Assembly (NCBI GenBank): GCA_016702505.1
Contig: JADJDU010000003.1
Location: forward strand, 558,001 to 622,000
From: Microthrixaceae bacterium
GTDB lineage: Bacteria; Actinomycetota; Acidimicrobiia; Acidimicrobiales; Iamiaceae
Length of the DNA stretch: 64,000 nucleotides
Reading direction: 5' to 3'
Shown one piece after another: positions 1 through 7,664 of this stretch (position 1 is the stretch's first letter; each line of letters begins with the position of its first letter). The notes under the pieces were generated by a model. It was not told the DNA's origin. It did no database searches and saw nothing but the letters and a program-made list of their open reading frames with translations. The translations under genes and the position numbers were made by a program.

Positions 1-833
1 GCGTTGCTGTGCCAGCAGAGGCCTGCGATGGCGGGGCCGCCATGGGAGCCGATCACCGGCCCGATGGTCCACACGGTGATCTGCTCGGGGCTGTAGCGAG
101 GCGATAGAAGGTCGGCGAGTTCCTGTTGGTCGTCGGCCATTCCCGAACAGACGGCCACCATCTCGGCGTCTGGTTCTTGGAACAGCCGGTCTCGCAACCA
201 AATGAGGGACTTGCCTCGGGTGCGCTGCTTGGCGGCTTCCTCCACCTCGCCGCTGGAGATGTCAATGATCGGCTTGATCGACAGGAGCGACCCGAGCATG
301 GCTTGGGCGCCGCCGATGCGGCCGTTCTTCTTCAGGTTCTCGAGGGTGTTCAAGGCGCCGAAGATCCGGGTGCGGGGAATGAGTGCCTCGACGCCTGCGA
401 CCACCTCGTCGACGCTGGCTCCCTCCGCGGCCATCTGCGCGGCGGCGATCACCTTCATTCCTAGCCCAGCGGTGATGGACCGGGAGTCGATGACCCTTAC
501 GTAGAGGTCGTCGCCGATGGCTCGGGCCGCGTTCTGAGCAGACTGCATGGTGGCCGAGAGGCCCGCCGAGATGTTGATGCACACCACCGGGTCCCCATCG
601 CGGCCGGCCTCGCGCATGGCCTGCTCGAACTGACCCGGACCGGGAGCGGCGGTGGAGGGCATCACGTCGCTGCGGGCCATCTTCTCGTAGAAGGCCTCGG
701 TCGTCAGTTCGATGCCGTCGATGTACTCCTCGTCACCGAAGCGGATGGCGAGCGGAACCACCCGGATGTCGTGGGCAGCAACCTGGTCGGCGGTCAGGTC
801 AGCTGAGCTGTCGGTGACGATCTTGACGGGCAT
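1..833 (-). CDS. DegV family protein (partial at left edge)
   Basis: The reverse strand reads from an ATG at 833 without a stop to the window edge, about 277 codons, so only a few C-terminal residues can be missing (the family is about 280 residues). The N-terminus reads KIVTDSSADL, the DegV signature, followed by a segment of the type IxxGxEltteaFYEKM and a TAAPGPGQF stretch. The C-terminal GPVIGSHGGPAIAG resembles the fatty-acid carboxylate-binding end. DegV proteins bind fatty acids; in firmicutes (FakB) they present them to a kinase, but no kinase gene is visible here. A GGAG Shine-Dalgarno lies 6 nt before the ATG. It lies downstream of the DUF6049 gene on the same strand, 93 bp away. 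Confidence 0.9.
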   Translation of the reverse strand, partial: MPVKIVTDSSADLTADQVAAHDIRVVPLAIRFGDEEYIDGIELTTEAFYEKMARSDVMPSTAAPGPGQFEQAMREAGRDGDPVVCINISAGLSATMQSAQNAARAIGDDLYVRVIDSRSITAGLGMKVIAAAQMAAEGASVDEVVAGVEALIPRTRIFGALNTLENLKKNGRIGGAQAMLGSLLSIKPIIDISSGEVEEAAKQRTRGKSLIWLRDRLFQEPDAEMVAVCSGMADDQQELADLLSPRYSPEQITVWTIGPVIGSHGGPAIAGLCWHSN

Positions 834-926
834 TAGAGCTCCGGAGTGGTTGGGGAGTAGATCGGGGTTTCGACCCGAGACAAGAGGAAATGGTTACACG
901 GACCGTGACGGTGCCATGGCAATGGG

Positions 927-3155
927 TCAGCAGGCGTGACGACCCCGGGGTCGCCGACTCCTGATGATGTGACGACCCCACCAGATGGCTAGGAACAGAC
1001 CGGCGCCCACGGTGAGCACGAGGCCAACACCCGACACCGCGGTTGAACGCACGGAGTAGGTGCCTTCACTGAGCAACACGGAGCCATCGGGGGTGGTGAC
1101 CCTCACCTTGAGCGGGGTGTCACCGGGGAGGCGGCTTCTGACCGCGATCGGTACCTCGGTGTGCTCTCCGTCCAGAAGCACCTCGATTCGAGGCTTGTCG
1201 ATTGTGAGTCGATCGGATGCGGTCAACTCCACGACCACCTCGAGGGGAGTGGGCGACTGCGAGGTGATGACCAACGGGAACTCGGCGTCGCGATTTCCCA
1301 GCGTGACCTGGTCTGAGGGTGGGATCGACACCTGCCTTAGGAGACGCTCGACGTCTTCGCGTACCCCGGTCACCTGCTGGCTACGACGGTCGGGGTCCAG
1401 TCGATGGTCAGCGGAGAGCGAAAGGCGTTGGGACAGTTCGGACACCGACGTGGGCTGGTCCGGCACCATCGACGAGTAGCTGTCGACCAGTGACCTGGTC
1501 CGGCGCAGGTCGCCAGCCCAGCTTCGGTCTGCGTCGGTGGTGGCCGTCGTGGGGGCGAAGACCACCGGGGTGTCGTCGTGGGGGCCTTTCGACAGGGGGC
1601 TGATCGCCTCGGCGTCTACGAAGGTATTGGCCTCCAGCAGGGTCAGGATCGCCTCGGTCTCGACCGCGTCCTGAGCTGTTCGGGGTAGTTGGATCGTGAC
1701 CACGGTCGAAGGTCGGCCTTCGATGGACGACAGCGCGGCCAGGTGACCGATGAGGCGGTTGGCCGCCAAGACCGGGTCGGAATGGTTGCCGACCCTCAGG
1801 GCGGGTTCGACGACTGTGGCCCGGCTGCTCGGTCCTCCAGACGGGACGGGGCTGGCGGGATGGCCCTGGTCGCCGATCACGGCGTCAGGGGCAACCAGTA
1901 GGTGGTGGATCCCGATGCTGGTCAGCGCCTTCACCGCGGCCGAGTCGAGCCTGGTTCGGAGCCACCAGGCCGACGTCAACGGTTGCTCGAGATGTCGGGT
2001 CAGGATCTGAGCACCCCGGAGGTTCTGAGCCGCCAGTTCGTCGGCAAGCCCCAGCTCGATCAACTCGGCGGGGTCGATTGTTTGGGCTGGGGCCCCGAGG
2101 ACCTCTCGCCCGCTCGACTTCAGAACGGTTCTCAGCCCATCCATTGCCTGAGCCGCGGTGACATCGTTCGGGTCGGTCCCGCGGGGCTGGGAGGTGGTGG
2201 AGCTGGGCGGGGTTGAACCGGAGGAGGTGGTCGTCGTCGCCGAGGTCGACGATGGGTTGTCTTCGGTATCAGCGTCTGAGCGGGGCCTGGTGGAGGCCAA
2301 TCGTTCCACGACCTCGGGGGTGACAGAGATGGTGGCGGGGACCGTGGGGTGATCGCCCAGGAGGTCGGTGAGGGTGGCGATGCCTTTGACCATGTCGTCG
2401 CCGAGCGGTGCTGTCGGGTTGTCGATCAGTTCGTTGGCCTGTGTTCCGGATCGGATGTCGGCCAGCAGGTAGGCAGGGGTCGGCTCGACGTCCTCGTCGG
2501 TGTCGGGCCCTCGCAGGAGGAACGTGACCACCGTGGTGAGGGTGGTGTTGTCGGGACCACGCAGTCGGATCCGGATCGGGTACACGCCAGCCTTGGTCAA
2601 TCGCTTGGCCCAGCCACCCCGTTTCGGAAGCCCATGTCGTCCCCACAAGTCGATGACGAACCCGGAACGGACCGGTGAGAGGTTGGGGTCGCCGGGCAGT
2701 TCGACGACGGGGAAGGTGCCGATCGAGCTGCGGGGCTTGTTGTCCAAGGCGGCGTCGAGCTGGCTCTGGGTGGTGACGGCCGGGAAGATGTCGACGGCCA
2801 GATCGCTCCCTGACGCCACACCGGATGCCTCTACGAACACGGTGAACTGCCCGTCGGGTGCCACCACACCGTCCTGAGCGATCAGCTGAAGCCTGGGCTC
2901 GGGATCCACCTCCGAGGATTGGTTGAAGGTGGAGGGCTGGCCTGATCTGGCGTGCGCGGCGCGGCCCGGGATCACCGCGAGTCCGAGCGCGAACAGCCCA
3001 GACAGAGCCACCAGGGCCATGACCCCCAGTCGCAGCGAGTAGTTGTTGGCCACTGGATTTCTCGGGTCGCGTTGACGCGCTGACCAGCTCGAGGAGAGGC
3101 CCCGCTTGACCGAGTCTCGGCCGTGATGATCAGAGGAAGTCAAGGGGGAGGTCAC
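927..3155 (-). CDS. DUF6049 family membrane-anchored extracytoplasmic protein
   Basis: About 742 residues. After a basic N-terminal segment there is one hydrophobic helix (VMALVALSGLFALGLAV, around residue 45-65), a long extracytoplasmic region with a Ser/Thr-rich low-complexity patch around residue 290, and a C-terminal membrane helix (GVGLVLTVGAGLFLAIWW) followed by a basic tail. This architecture and the RSTAVSGVG motif fit the actinobacterial DUF6049 family, whose mycobacterial member (Rv3909) sits near pcnA and mviN; pcnA is also nearby here. I chose the GTG at 3155 because it overlaps the stop of the upstream GNAT gene as GTGA, implying translational coupling; an alternative GTG is at 3053. 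Function is unknown; the surface location is inferred from topology. Confidence 0.8.
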   Translation of the reverse strand: MTSPLTSSDHHGRDSVKRGLSSSWSARQRDPRNPVANNYSLRLGVMALVALSGLFALGLAVIPGRAAHARSGQPSTFNQSSEVDPEPRLQLIAQDGVVAPDGQFTVFVEASGVASGSDLAVDIFPAVTTQSQLDAALDNKPRSSIGTFPVVELPGDPNLSPVRSGFVIDLWGRHGLPKRGGWAKRLTKAGVYPIRIRLRGPDNTTLTTVVTFLLRGPDTDEDVEPTPAYLLADIRSGTQANELIDNPTAPLGDDMVKGIATLTDLLGDHPTVPATISVTPEVVERLASTRPRSDADTEDNPSSTSATTTTSSGSTPPSSTTSQPRGTDPNDVTAAQAMDGLRTVLKSSGREVLGAPAQTIDPAELIELGLADELAAQNLRGAQILTRHLEQPLTSAWWLRTRLDSAAVKALTSIGIHHLLVAPDAVIGDQGHPASPVPSGGPSSRATVVEPALRVGNHSDPVLAANRLIGHLAALSSIEGRPSTVVTIQLPRTAQDAVETEAILTLLEANTFVDAEAISPLSKGPHDDTPVVFAPTTATTDADRSWAGDLRRTRSLVDSYSSMVPDQPTSVSELSQRLSLSADHRLDPDRRSQQVTGVREDVERLLRQVSIPPSDQVTLGNRDAEFPLVITSQSPTPLEVVVELTASDRLTIDKPRIEVLLDGEHTEVPIAVRSRLPGDTPLKVRVTTPDGSVLLSEGTYSVRSTAVSGVGLVLTVGAGLFLAIWWGRHIIRSRRPRGRHAC

Positions 3156-3877
3156 GGCGCAGTCGATGGTTCCAGAGTCCGGGAGAGCACAGCCAGACCA
3201 GCCGGTTCCATGGCGAACCCGCACGCCAGGTAGAGGGCCAGCGCGGCCTCGTTTTGTTCCTGGGTGTTGACTAGGGCCAGCGTTGCACCACCGCGCCTCA
3301 GCCACCCGAGGGCATCTACCACCAGGGCGGTCCCGATGCCGCGGCGCAGGTGATCGGGACGTACCGCCAGCCGTTGGAGGTACCCACGTCCCCCGGCGCG
3401 ACCGGTGACGGCATATCCGGTGAGGTGAGAACGTTCTTCGTCTCGCGTAACCCGGAAGCGGTTTACCGGGGTCGCCCGCACGGCGTCGTCGAGTCCGCGG
3501 GCATCGAGCGTCCAGAACGTGTCGAAGGCAGAGGCGTCCAGCGCCAGGACCGCCGGTCGGTCACGCCGCCAGGCGCGGCGGACGGGAACCGGAGGCACTG
3601 GGGGAAGGCGTTCGAGGGTGTGACGCAGCAGATGGAGGCGCTCGTGCACGTTGAAGCCGTTGGCGAGGAAGGGCTCGAGCTCGTTGACGTGCAGGGCGCT
3701 GGTGATGGCCCGCTCATGACCATCGGCGCTCAGTTGGACGATGAGGGCTTCGACCTCGACAGCCGAGGGCGTTGGCCGGTCGGCGTTGGGGGTGAGAACG
3801 ACGGTTCGGTGATCGTCTCGCCATGTCGATACCTGCACCGCGCCGCGGTGGAGGCGGCGCCGGTCATCGACAGCCAT
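3152..3877 (-). CDS. GNAT family N-acetyltransferase
   Basis: 241 residues. The C-terminal half carries the acetyl-CoA-binding motif A, LAVRPDHLRRGIGTALV, followed by the usual motif B region (NTQEQNEAALALYLACGF). The N-terminal half looks like a second, degenerate GNAT fold (HVNELEPFLANGF), so this may be a tandem GNAT in which only the C-terminal domain binds cofactor. The substrate is unknown. The gene is cotranscribed with the DUF6049 gene: its TGA overlaps that gene's GTG by 4 bp. The ATG at 3877 has no evident Shine-Dalgarno, and an internal GTG about 15 codons later is possible. It is divergent from the deacetylase gene across about 107 bp. Confidence 0.82.
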   Translation of the reverse strand: MAVDDRRRLHRGAVQVSTWRDDHRTVVLTPNADRPTPSAVEVEALIVQLSADGHERAITSALHVNELEPFLANGFNVHERLHLLRHTLERLPPVPPVPVRRAWRRDRPAVLALDASAFDTFWTLDARGLDDAVRATPVNRFRVTRDEERSHLTGYAVTGRAGGRGYLQRLAVRPDHLRRGIGTALVVDALGWLRRGGATLALVNTQEQNEAALALYLACGFAMEPAGLAVLSRTLEPSTAP

Positions 3878-3970
3878 GGCGAGCGCCGGTGGGGCGGGAA
3901 GGTGGCACGGGTGACGGCTCTGGTCTCGGCGGAGGTCGGCAGCGGTGGGTGGGCGAGGTACTGCAACTCA

Positions 3971-3976
3971 TAGGGT
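3971..3976 (+). promoter_or_regulatory. -10 box, leaderless promoter of the deacetylase gene
   Basis: TAGGGT lies 8 nt upstream of the ATG at 3985 and no Shine-Dalgarno is present. The expected transcription start therefore falls at or next to the start codon. Confidence 0.6.
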
Positions 3977-3984
3977 ACGGAGCT

Positions 3985-5001
3985 ATGTCGGTGCTGTACG
4001 TCACCCACCCCCGTTTTGCCGACCACGACACCGGATATGGCCATCCCGAGCGACCGGCCCGCTTGGCTGCGGTCGATGCCGGACTGGACCGAGCGGACCT
4101 ACGTGATGCTCTGATCCCGGTCGCCGCGGTTCCGGCACCGGACACCGTCATGGATGCGGTCCACCCCGAGGCGTATCGGACCGCTCTGGCCAACTTCTCC
4201 ATGACCGGAGGTGGATACCTGGATGGTGACACCCACCTTGGCATCCATTCGTGGGAGGCGGCTCGGTTGGCTGCCGGGGCCGGTCCCGAAGCGGTGCGGC
4301 GGCTCGACGCCGGCGAAGCCTCGGTGGCCTTCTGCGCGGTCCGTCCGCCGGGGCACCATGCCTTGTCGTCTCGAGCCATGGGGTTCTGCTTGCTGAACAA
4401 CGTGGCGGTAGCGGCGGCGCATCTGGCCGAGCGGGGTGAGCGGGTCGTGATCGTGGACTACGACGCTCATCACGGCAACGGGACCCAGGACATCTTCTGG
4501 AACGACCCGAGGGTCTTCTACATCTCGCTGCACGAGTGGCCGCAATATCCGGGCACCGGGGCGCTGAGCGAGATGGGAGCCGGTCCCGGACACCGGACGA
4601 CCATGAACTTCCCCCTTCCATCGGGGGCCACCGGCGATGTCTACCGGCACGCTGTGGACGAGGTGATCGTGCCAGCGCTGGAAGCATGGGGCCCGACCTG
4701 GATGATCCTGTCGGCTGGCTTCGACGGCCACCGTCGGGACCCGATCACCGATCTGGGCTTGACCAGCGGCGACTACGCCGACATGACCCGGGACTTGGTG
4801 GCCTTGGTTTCTCCGGGTCGTCGGCTCGTGTTCCTGGAGGGTGGATACGACCTGGAGGCGCTGAGCCTCTGCTCCGGATCGGTGTTGTCGGTGCTGGTCG
4901 ACGGTGGGTCCTACCGCCCGGAGCCGGCCTCGGCTGGCGGTCCGGGGCTGGCGGTGTCGAACGCAGTCCTCAAGAACTGGTCCGTGTCCGCCGACGGGTA
5001 G
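3985..5001 (+). CDS. Histone deacetylase / acetoin-utilisation (AcuC) family amidohydrolase
   Basis: 338 residues. All hallmarks of the arginase/deacetylase fold are present: the tandem histidines in RPPGHHA, the first zinc ligands in VDYDAHHGNG (D and H), the second Asp ligand in SAGFDGH, and the glycine-rich loop before the C-terminus (FLEGGYDLEAL). It is predicted to hydrolyse acetyl-lysine or an acetylated small amine in the cytoplasm; the natural substrate cannot be told from sequence. The open frame extends 54 codons upstream, but that part overlaps the divergent GNAT gene. The ATG at 3985 begins MSVLYVTHPRF, the canonical family start, and sits 8 nt after a TAGGGT box. Confidence 0.92.
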   Translation: MSVLYVTHPRFADHDTGYGHPERPARLAAVDAGLDRADLRDALIPVAAVPAPDTVMDAVHPEAYRTALANFSMTGGGYLDGDTHLGIHSWEAARLAAGAGPEAVRRLDAGEASVAFCAVRPPGHHALSSRAMGFCLLNNVAVAAAHLAERGERVVIVDYDAHHGNGTQDIFWNDPRVFYISLHEWPQYPGTGALSEMGAGPGHRTTMNFPLPSGATGDVYRHAVDEVIVPALEAWGPTWMILSAGFDGHRRDPITDLGLTSGDYADMTRDLVALVSPGRRLVFLEGGYDLEALSLCSGSVLSVLVDGGSYRPEPASAGGPGLAVSNAVLKNWSVSADG

Positions 5002-5049
5002 TCACGGTCCTTTTTTCGGGCCGATCCCCCGTCTGTCGAGGTGCGTCCC

Positions 5050-6132
5050 GTGGCCCGTGTAGTCGATCTGTTGCAGTACCTGTTGGAGGAGCGCGGCTCC
5101 GACCTGATCGTGAAGGTGGGGTCGCCCCCCTGCATCCGTCGCAACGGACGCCTGGAGCGGACTCCGTTGGAGACCCTCAAGCCCGACGAGATCGAGGCAT
5201 TGGCCACCGAGATCCTCTCCTCGGACAAGGCGGTTGAGTTCCAGAACTCGGGGGAGACCGACCTCGCCTACAGCGTGCCGGGCCTGGGCCGGTTCCGGGT
5301 GAACATCTACCGCCAGCGGGGCTCGGTGAGTCTGGCCATACGGCGAGTGGTGCCCGGCGCGCCGGCCATTGCTGACCTGGGAGTTCCAGCAATCGTCGCC
5401 GACCTGGCGTCTCACCGCGATGGTCTGGTGGTTGTCGCTGGTCCGGCGGCTTCGGGAAAGACCACCACGGCGGCAGCCATGATCGAACACATCAACGCCT
5501 CGCAGAACCGTCACATCGTGACGGTCGAGGATCCCATCGAGGTCCTGTTCGCTGATCGGGAAGCGATCGTCAGTCAACGCGAGGTCGGCTCCGACACTCC
5601 CGAGGTCGCTACGGCGTTGCGTCGGATCTCGCGTCAGGACGCGGACGTGGTGTTCGTGTCCGACCTGCCTGACGCCGAGGCCGTACGTGAGGCGCTGGGC
5701 GTGGCCGCAGCTGGACGTCTGGTGATAGCGGTGCTCAACACGCTGTCGGCTACCGACACCGTCAGTTGGATGATCGATCGTTTCCCGCCCCACCAGCAGG
5801 GTTCGGCCCGTTCTCTGCTGGGCCGGGTTCTGAGGGGCGTGGTTTGTCAGCGCTTGGTCGACCGAGCTGACGGTCGGGGCCGGGTGGCGGTGGTGGAAAG
5901 CCTGGTGGGTACCCACAAGGTGCGAGACGCCATCATCGACGGGGCCGAGACGTCGGTGCTGGAACGGTTGATGTCAGAGGGCGAGTACCACGGCATGGCC
6001 ACCTTCGATCAGGCTTTGTTCCACCTGTTCAGCGAGGAGTACGTGTCGTTGGACGAGGCGCTCGAGCGGGCCATTCACCCCGAGGACTTCCGCATAGCGG
6101 TACAGCAGGCCGGGTTGGCCACCCTCCGCTAG
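5050..6132 (+). CDS. Divergent PilT-like secretion/retraction ATPase
   Basis: About 360 residues and collinear with PilT along its whole length: N-terminal domain with GRFRVNIYRQRG, Walker A GPAASGKTTT, Asp box VEDPIEVLF, QREVG, and the C-terminal ATPase domain. Two conserved motifs are altered. The Walker B segment, normally GEMRD-like, reads VSDLPDAEA, and the His box LHTxSA reads LNTLSA. The protein may therefore have weak or no ATP hydrolysis. No other pilus gene is in this window. A GAGG element favours the GTG at 5050; a GTG at 5041 is in the same frame. It follows the deacetylase gene by about 50 bp and precedes a hairpin terminator. Confidence 0.85.
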   Translation: MARVVDLLQYLLEERGSDLIVKVGSPPCIRRNGRLERTPLETLKPDEIEALATEILSSDKAVEFQNSGETDLAYSVPGLGRFRVNIYRQRGSVSLAIRRVVPGAPAIADLGVPAIVADLASHRDGLVVVAGPAASGKTTTAAAMIEHINASQNRHIVTVEDPIEVLFADREAIVSQREVGSDTPEVATALRRISRQDADVVFVSDLPDAEAVREALGVAAAGRLVIAVLNTLSATDTVSWMIDRFPPHQQGSARSLLGRVLRGVVCQRLVDRADGRGRVAVVESLVGTHKVRDAIIDGAETSVLERLMSEGEYHGMATFDQALFHLFSEEYVSLDEALERAIHPEDFRIAVQQAGLATLR

Positions 6133-6159
6133 TTCCCAGGTCAGGCTGGCGACCGAATT

Positions 6160-6186
6160 CCGCCGGAAGGTTCTACCTTTCGGCGG
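6160..6186. terminator. Inverted repeat, copy 1 of the CCGCCGAAAGG hairpin family
   Basis: CCGCCGGAAGG, a 5-nt loop, then CCTTTCGGCGG. It lies 27 bp after the PilT-like stop codon. Close relatives occur at 27724-27750 and 49771-49803, also directly after stop codons. No U-tract follows, so termination is inferred from placement. Confidence 0.55.
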
Positions 6187-6226
6187 ATCGAGCGAATCGG
6201 TCTGGCGGTCGCCGCCCGTCGGTTCG

Positions 6227-6232
6227 TAGCTT
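6227..6232 (+). promoter_or_regulatory. -10 box, leaderless promoter of pcnA
   Basis: TAGCTT is followed by a 7-nt spacer and the GTG start at 6240, with no Shine-Dalgarno. It supports the GTG over the ATG at 6255. Confidence 0.5.
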
Positions 6233-6239
6233 TCGGGGT

Positions 6240-7664
6240 GTGATCCCCGCCCGCATGCAGTCTGTCCTCGAAGAGGTTCGACCTCTGGCCGAGGCGTTCT
6301 CGACCGCGGGGCAGCCGCTCTACCTGGTGGGTGGGGTGGTACGTGACCTGCTTCTCGGTCGTGAGCGACCCGAAGGAGCCGACCTCGACCTGTGCACGCC
6401 GGCCCACCCCGGCGAGATCAAGGCAATCGTTGCACCGTTGGCCGACGCGGTGTGGACCCAAGGCGAGCGGTTCGGGACGATCGGTCTTCGGATCGCGGGC
6501 CGTGACTACGAGATCACCACGTTCCGGGCCGAGTCCTACGAACCTGATTCTCGCAAGCCCGAGGTTTCCTTCGGCGATTCCATCGAGACCGACCTTTCCC
6601 GCCGCGACTTCACGGTGAACGCCATGGCGCTGGCCGTTCCAGAGCCGGAGCTGTTGGATCCCTTTGGGGGAGCCGCTGACCTGGCTGCCGGGCTGTTGCG
6701 CACGCCGTTGGATCCGGAGGTCTCCTTCGTGGACGATCCGCTGCGGATGTTGCGGGCGGCCCGATTCATCGCCGGTTACGGACTGGAACCGACCCCCGAA
6801 CTGGTCGAGGCGGTGCGAGCCAACGCTTCGAGGTTGGAGATCGTCTCGGCCGAGCGGATCCGCGACGAGTTGGACAAGTTGCTGGTCACGCCGGACCCGT
6901 CGGCAGGCCTGTGGTTTGCGGTGGACACCGGGCTGGCCGATCACTTCCTTCCGGAGCTGCCGGCCATGCGCCTGGAGCAAGATCCGATCCATCACCATAA
7001 GGATGTTCTGGCCCACACCATCGCGGTGGTGGCCAAGACCAAGCCTGAGCGAACGGTTCGGCTGGCGGCCCTGCTCCACGACGTCGGCAAGCCGCGAACC
7101 CGCGACTTCGGTGATGGCGGTGTGACGTTCCATCACCACGAGGTGGTCGGGGCTCGGATGGCACGTGATCGCATGAAGGCGCTCCGCTACTCCAACGATC
7201 ACGTGGAGGCGGTACGCCTGCTGGTGTACCTGCACTTGCGGTTCCACACCTACAAGATGGGCTGGACCGACGCCGCGGTGCGGCGGTTCGTGCGCGACGC
7301 CGGGGATCACCTTCCCGAGCTGATCGACCTGACCCGTTCGGATTGCACCACCCGCAACCAACGCAAGGCCGCCACCTTGGCCCGCCGCATGGATGAGCTC
7401 GAGCTCAGGATCGCCGCGCTGCGCGAGCAGGAGGCGCTGGATGCCATCCGTCCCGACCTGGACGGTCAGGCGGTGATGGCCCACCTGGGGGTGGGTCCGG
7501 GCCGTCACGTGGGTGAGGCCTTGGCCTACCTGTTGGAGTTGCGCATGGACGAGGGCCCACTCGGCGAAGAAGAGAGCTCGTCGCCGCCTCGACGCCTGGT
7601 GGTCTCAGCGCATCGCCTCGGTGGATCCAGGCTAAGCCTGTATCCACGTATCGTCGGGTCGTGA
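6240..7664 (+). CDS. pcnA: CCA tRNA nucleotidyltransferase (3' end apparently frameshifted)
   Basis: About 474 residues as read. The class II nucleotidyltransferase head is clear (YLVGGVVRDLLLGR, then DLDLCTP with the catalytic acidic pair), followed by RRDFTVNAMAL, the RNA-binding region and an HD domain (LLHDVGKPRTR, HHHEVVGA). It adds or repairs the 3' CCA of tRNAs in the cytoplasm. The last 29 codons look wrong. After GPLGEEE the frame reads SSSPPRRLVV, whereas the next frame gives ARRRLDAWWSQR, a typical family end, and stops at the TAA 7633-7635. One extra base in the purine run around 7566-7576 explains this. Neighbours are trkH-trkA downstream. Confidence 0.93.
   Translation: MIPARMQSVLEEVRPLAEAFSTAGQPLYLVGGVVRDLLLGRERPEGADLDLCTPAHPGEIKAIVAPLADAVWTQGERFGTIGLRIAGRDYEITTFRAESYEPDSRKPEVSFGDSIETDLSRRDFTVNAMALAVPEPELLDPFGGAADLAAGLLRTPLDPEVSFVDDPLRMLRAARFIAGYGLEPTPELVEAVRANASRLEIVSAERIRDELDKLLVTPDPSAGLWFAVDTGLADHFLPELPAMRLEQDPIHHHKDVLAHTIAVVAKTKPERTVRLAALLHDVGKPRTRDFGDGGVTFHHHEVVGARMARDRMKALRYSNDHVEAVRLLVYLHLRFHTYKMGWTDAAVRRFVRDAGDHLPELIDLTRSDCTTRNQRKAATLARRMDELELRIAALREQEALDAIRPDLDGQAVMAHLGVGPGRHVGEALAYLLELRMDEGPLGEEESSSPPRRLVVSAHRLGGSRLSLYPRIVGS
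7621..7647 (+). terminator. Hairpin around the corrected pcnA stop codon
   Basis: Two 12-nt arms (GTGGATCCAGGC and GCCTGTATCCAC, one mismatch) enclose TAA, which is the stop codon of the restored pcnA frame. It lies just before the trkH promoter box. A terminator or mRNA 3' stabiliser role is inferred. Confidence 0.45.
7649..7654 (+). promoter_or_regulatory. -10 box, possible leaderless promoter of trkH
   Basis: TATCGT lies 6 nt before the GTG at 7661. It implies that trkH-trkA can be transcribed independently of pcnA. Confidence 0.4.
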
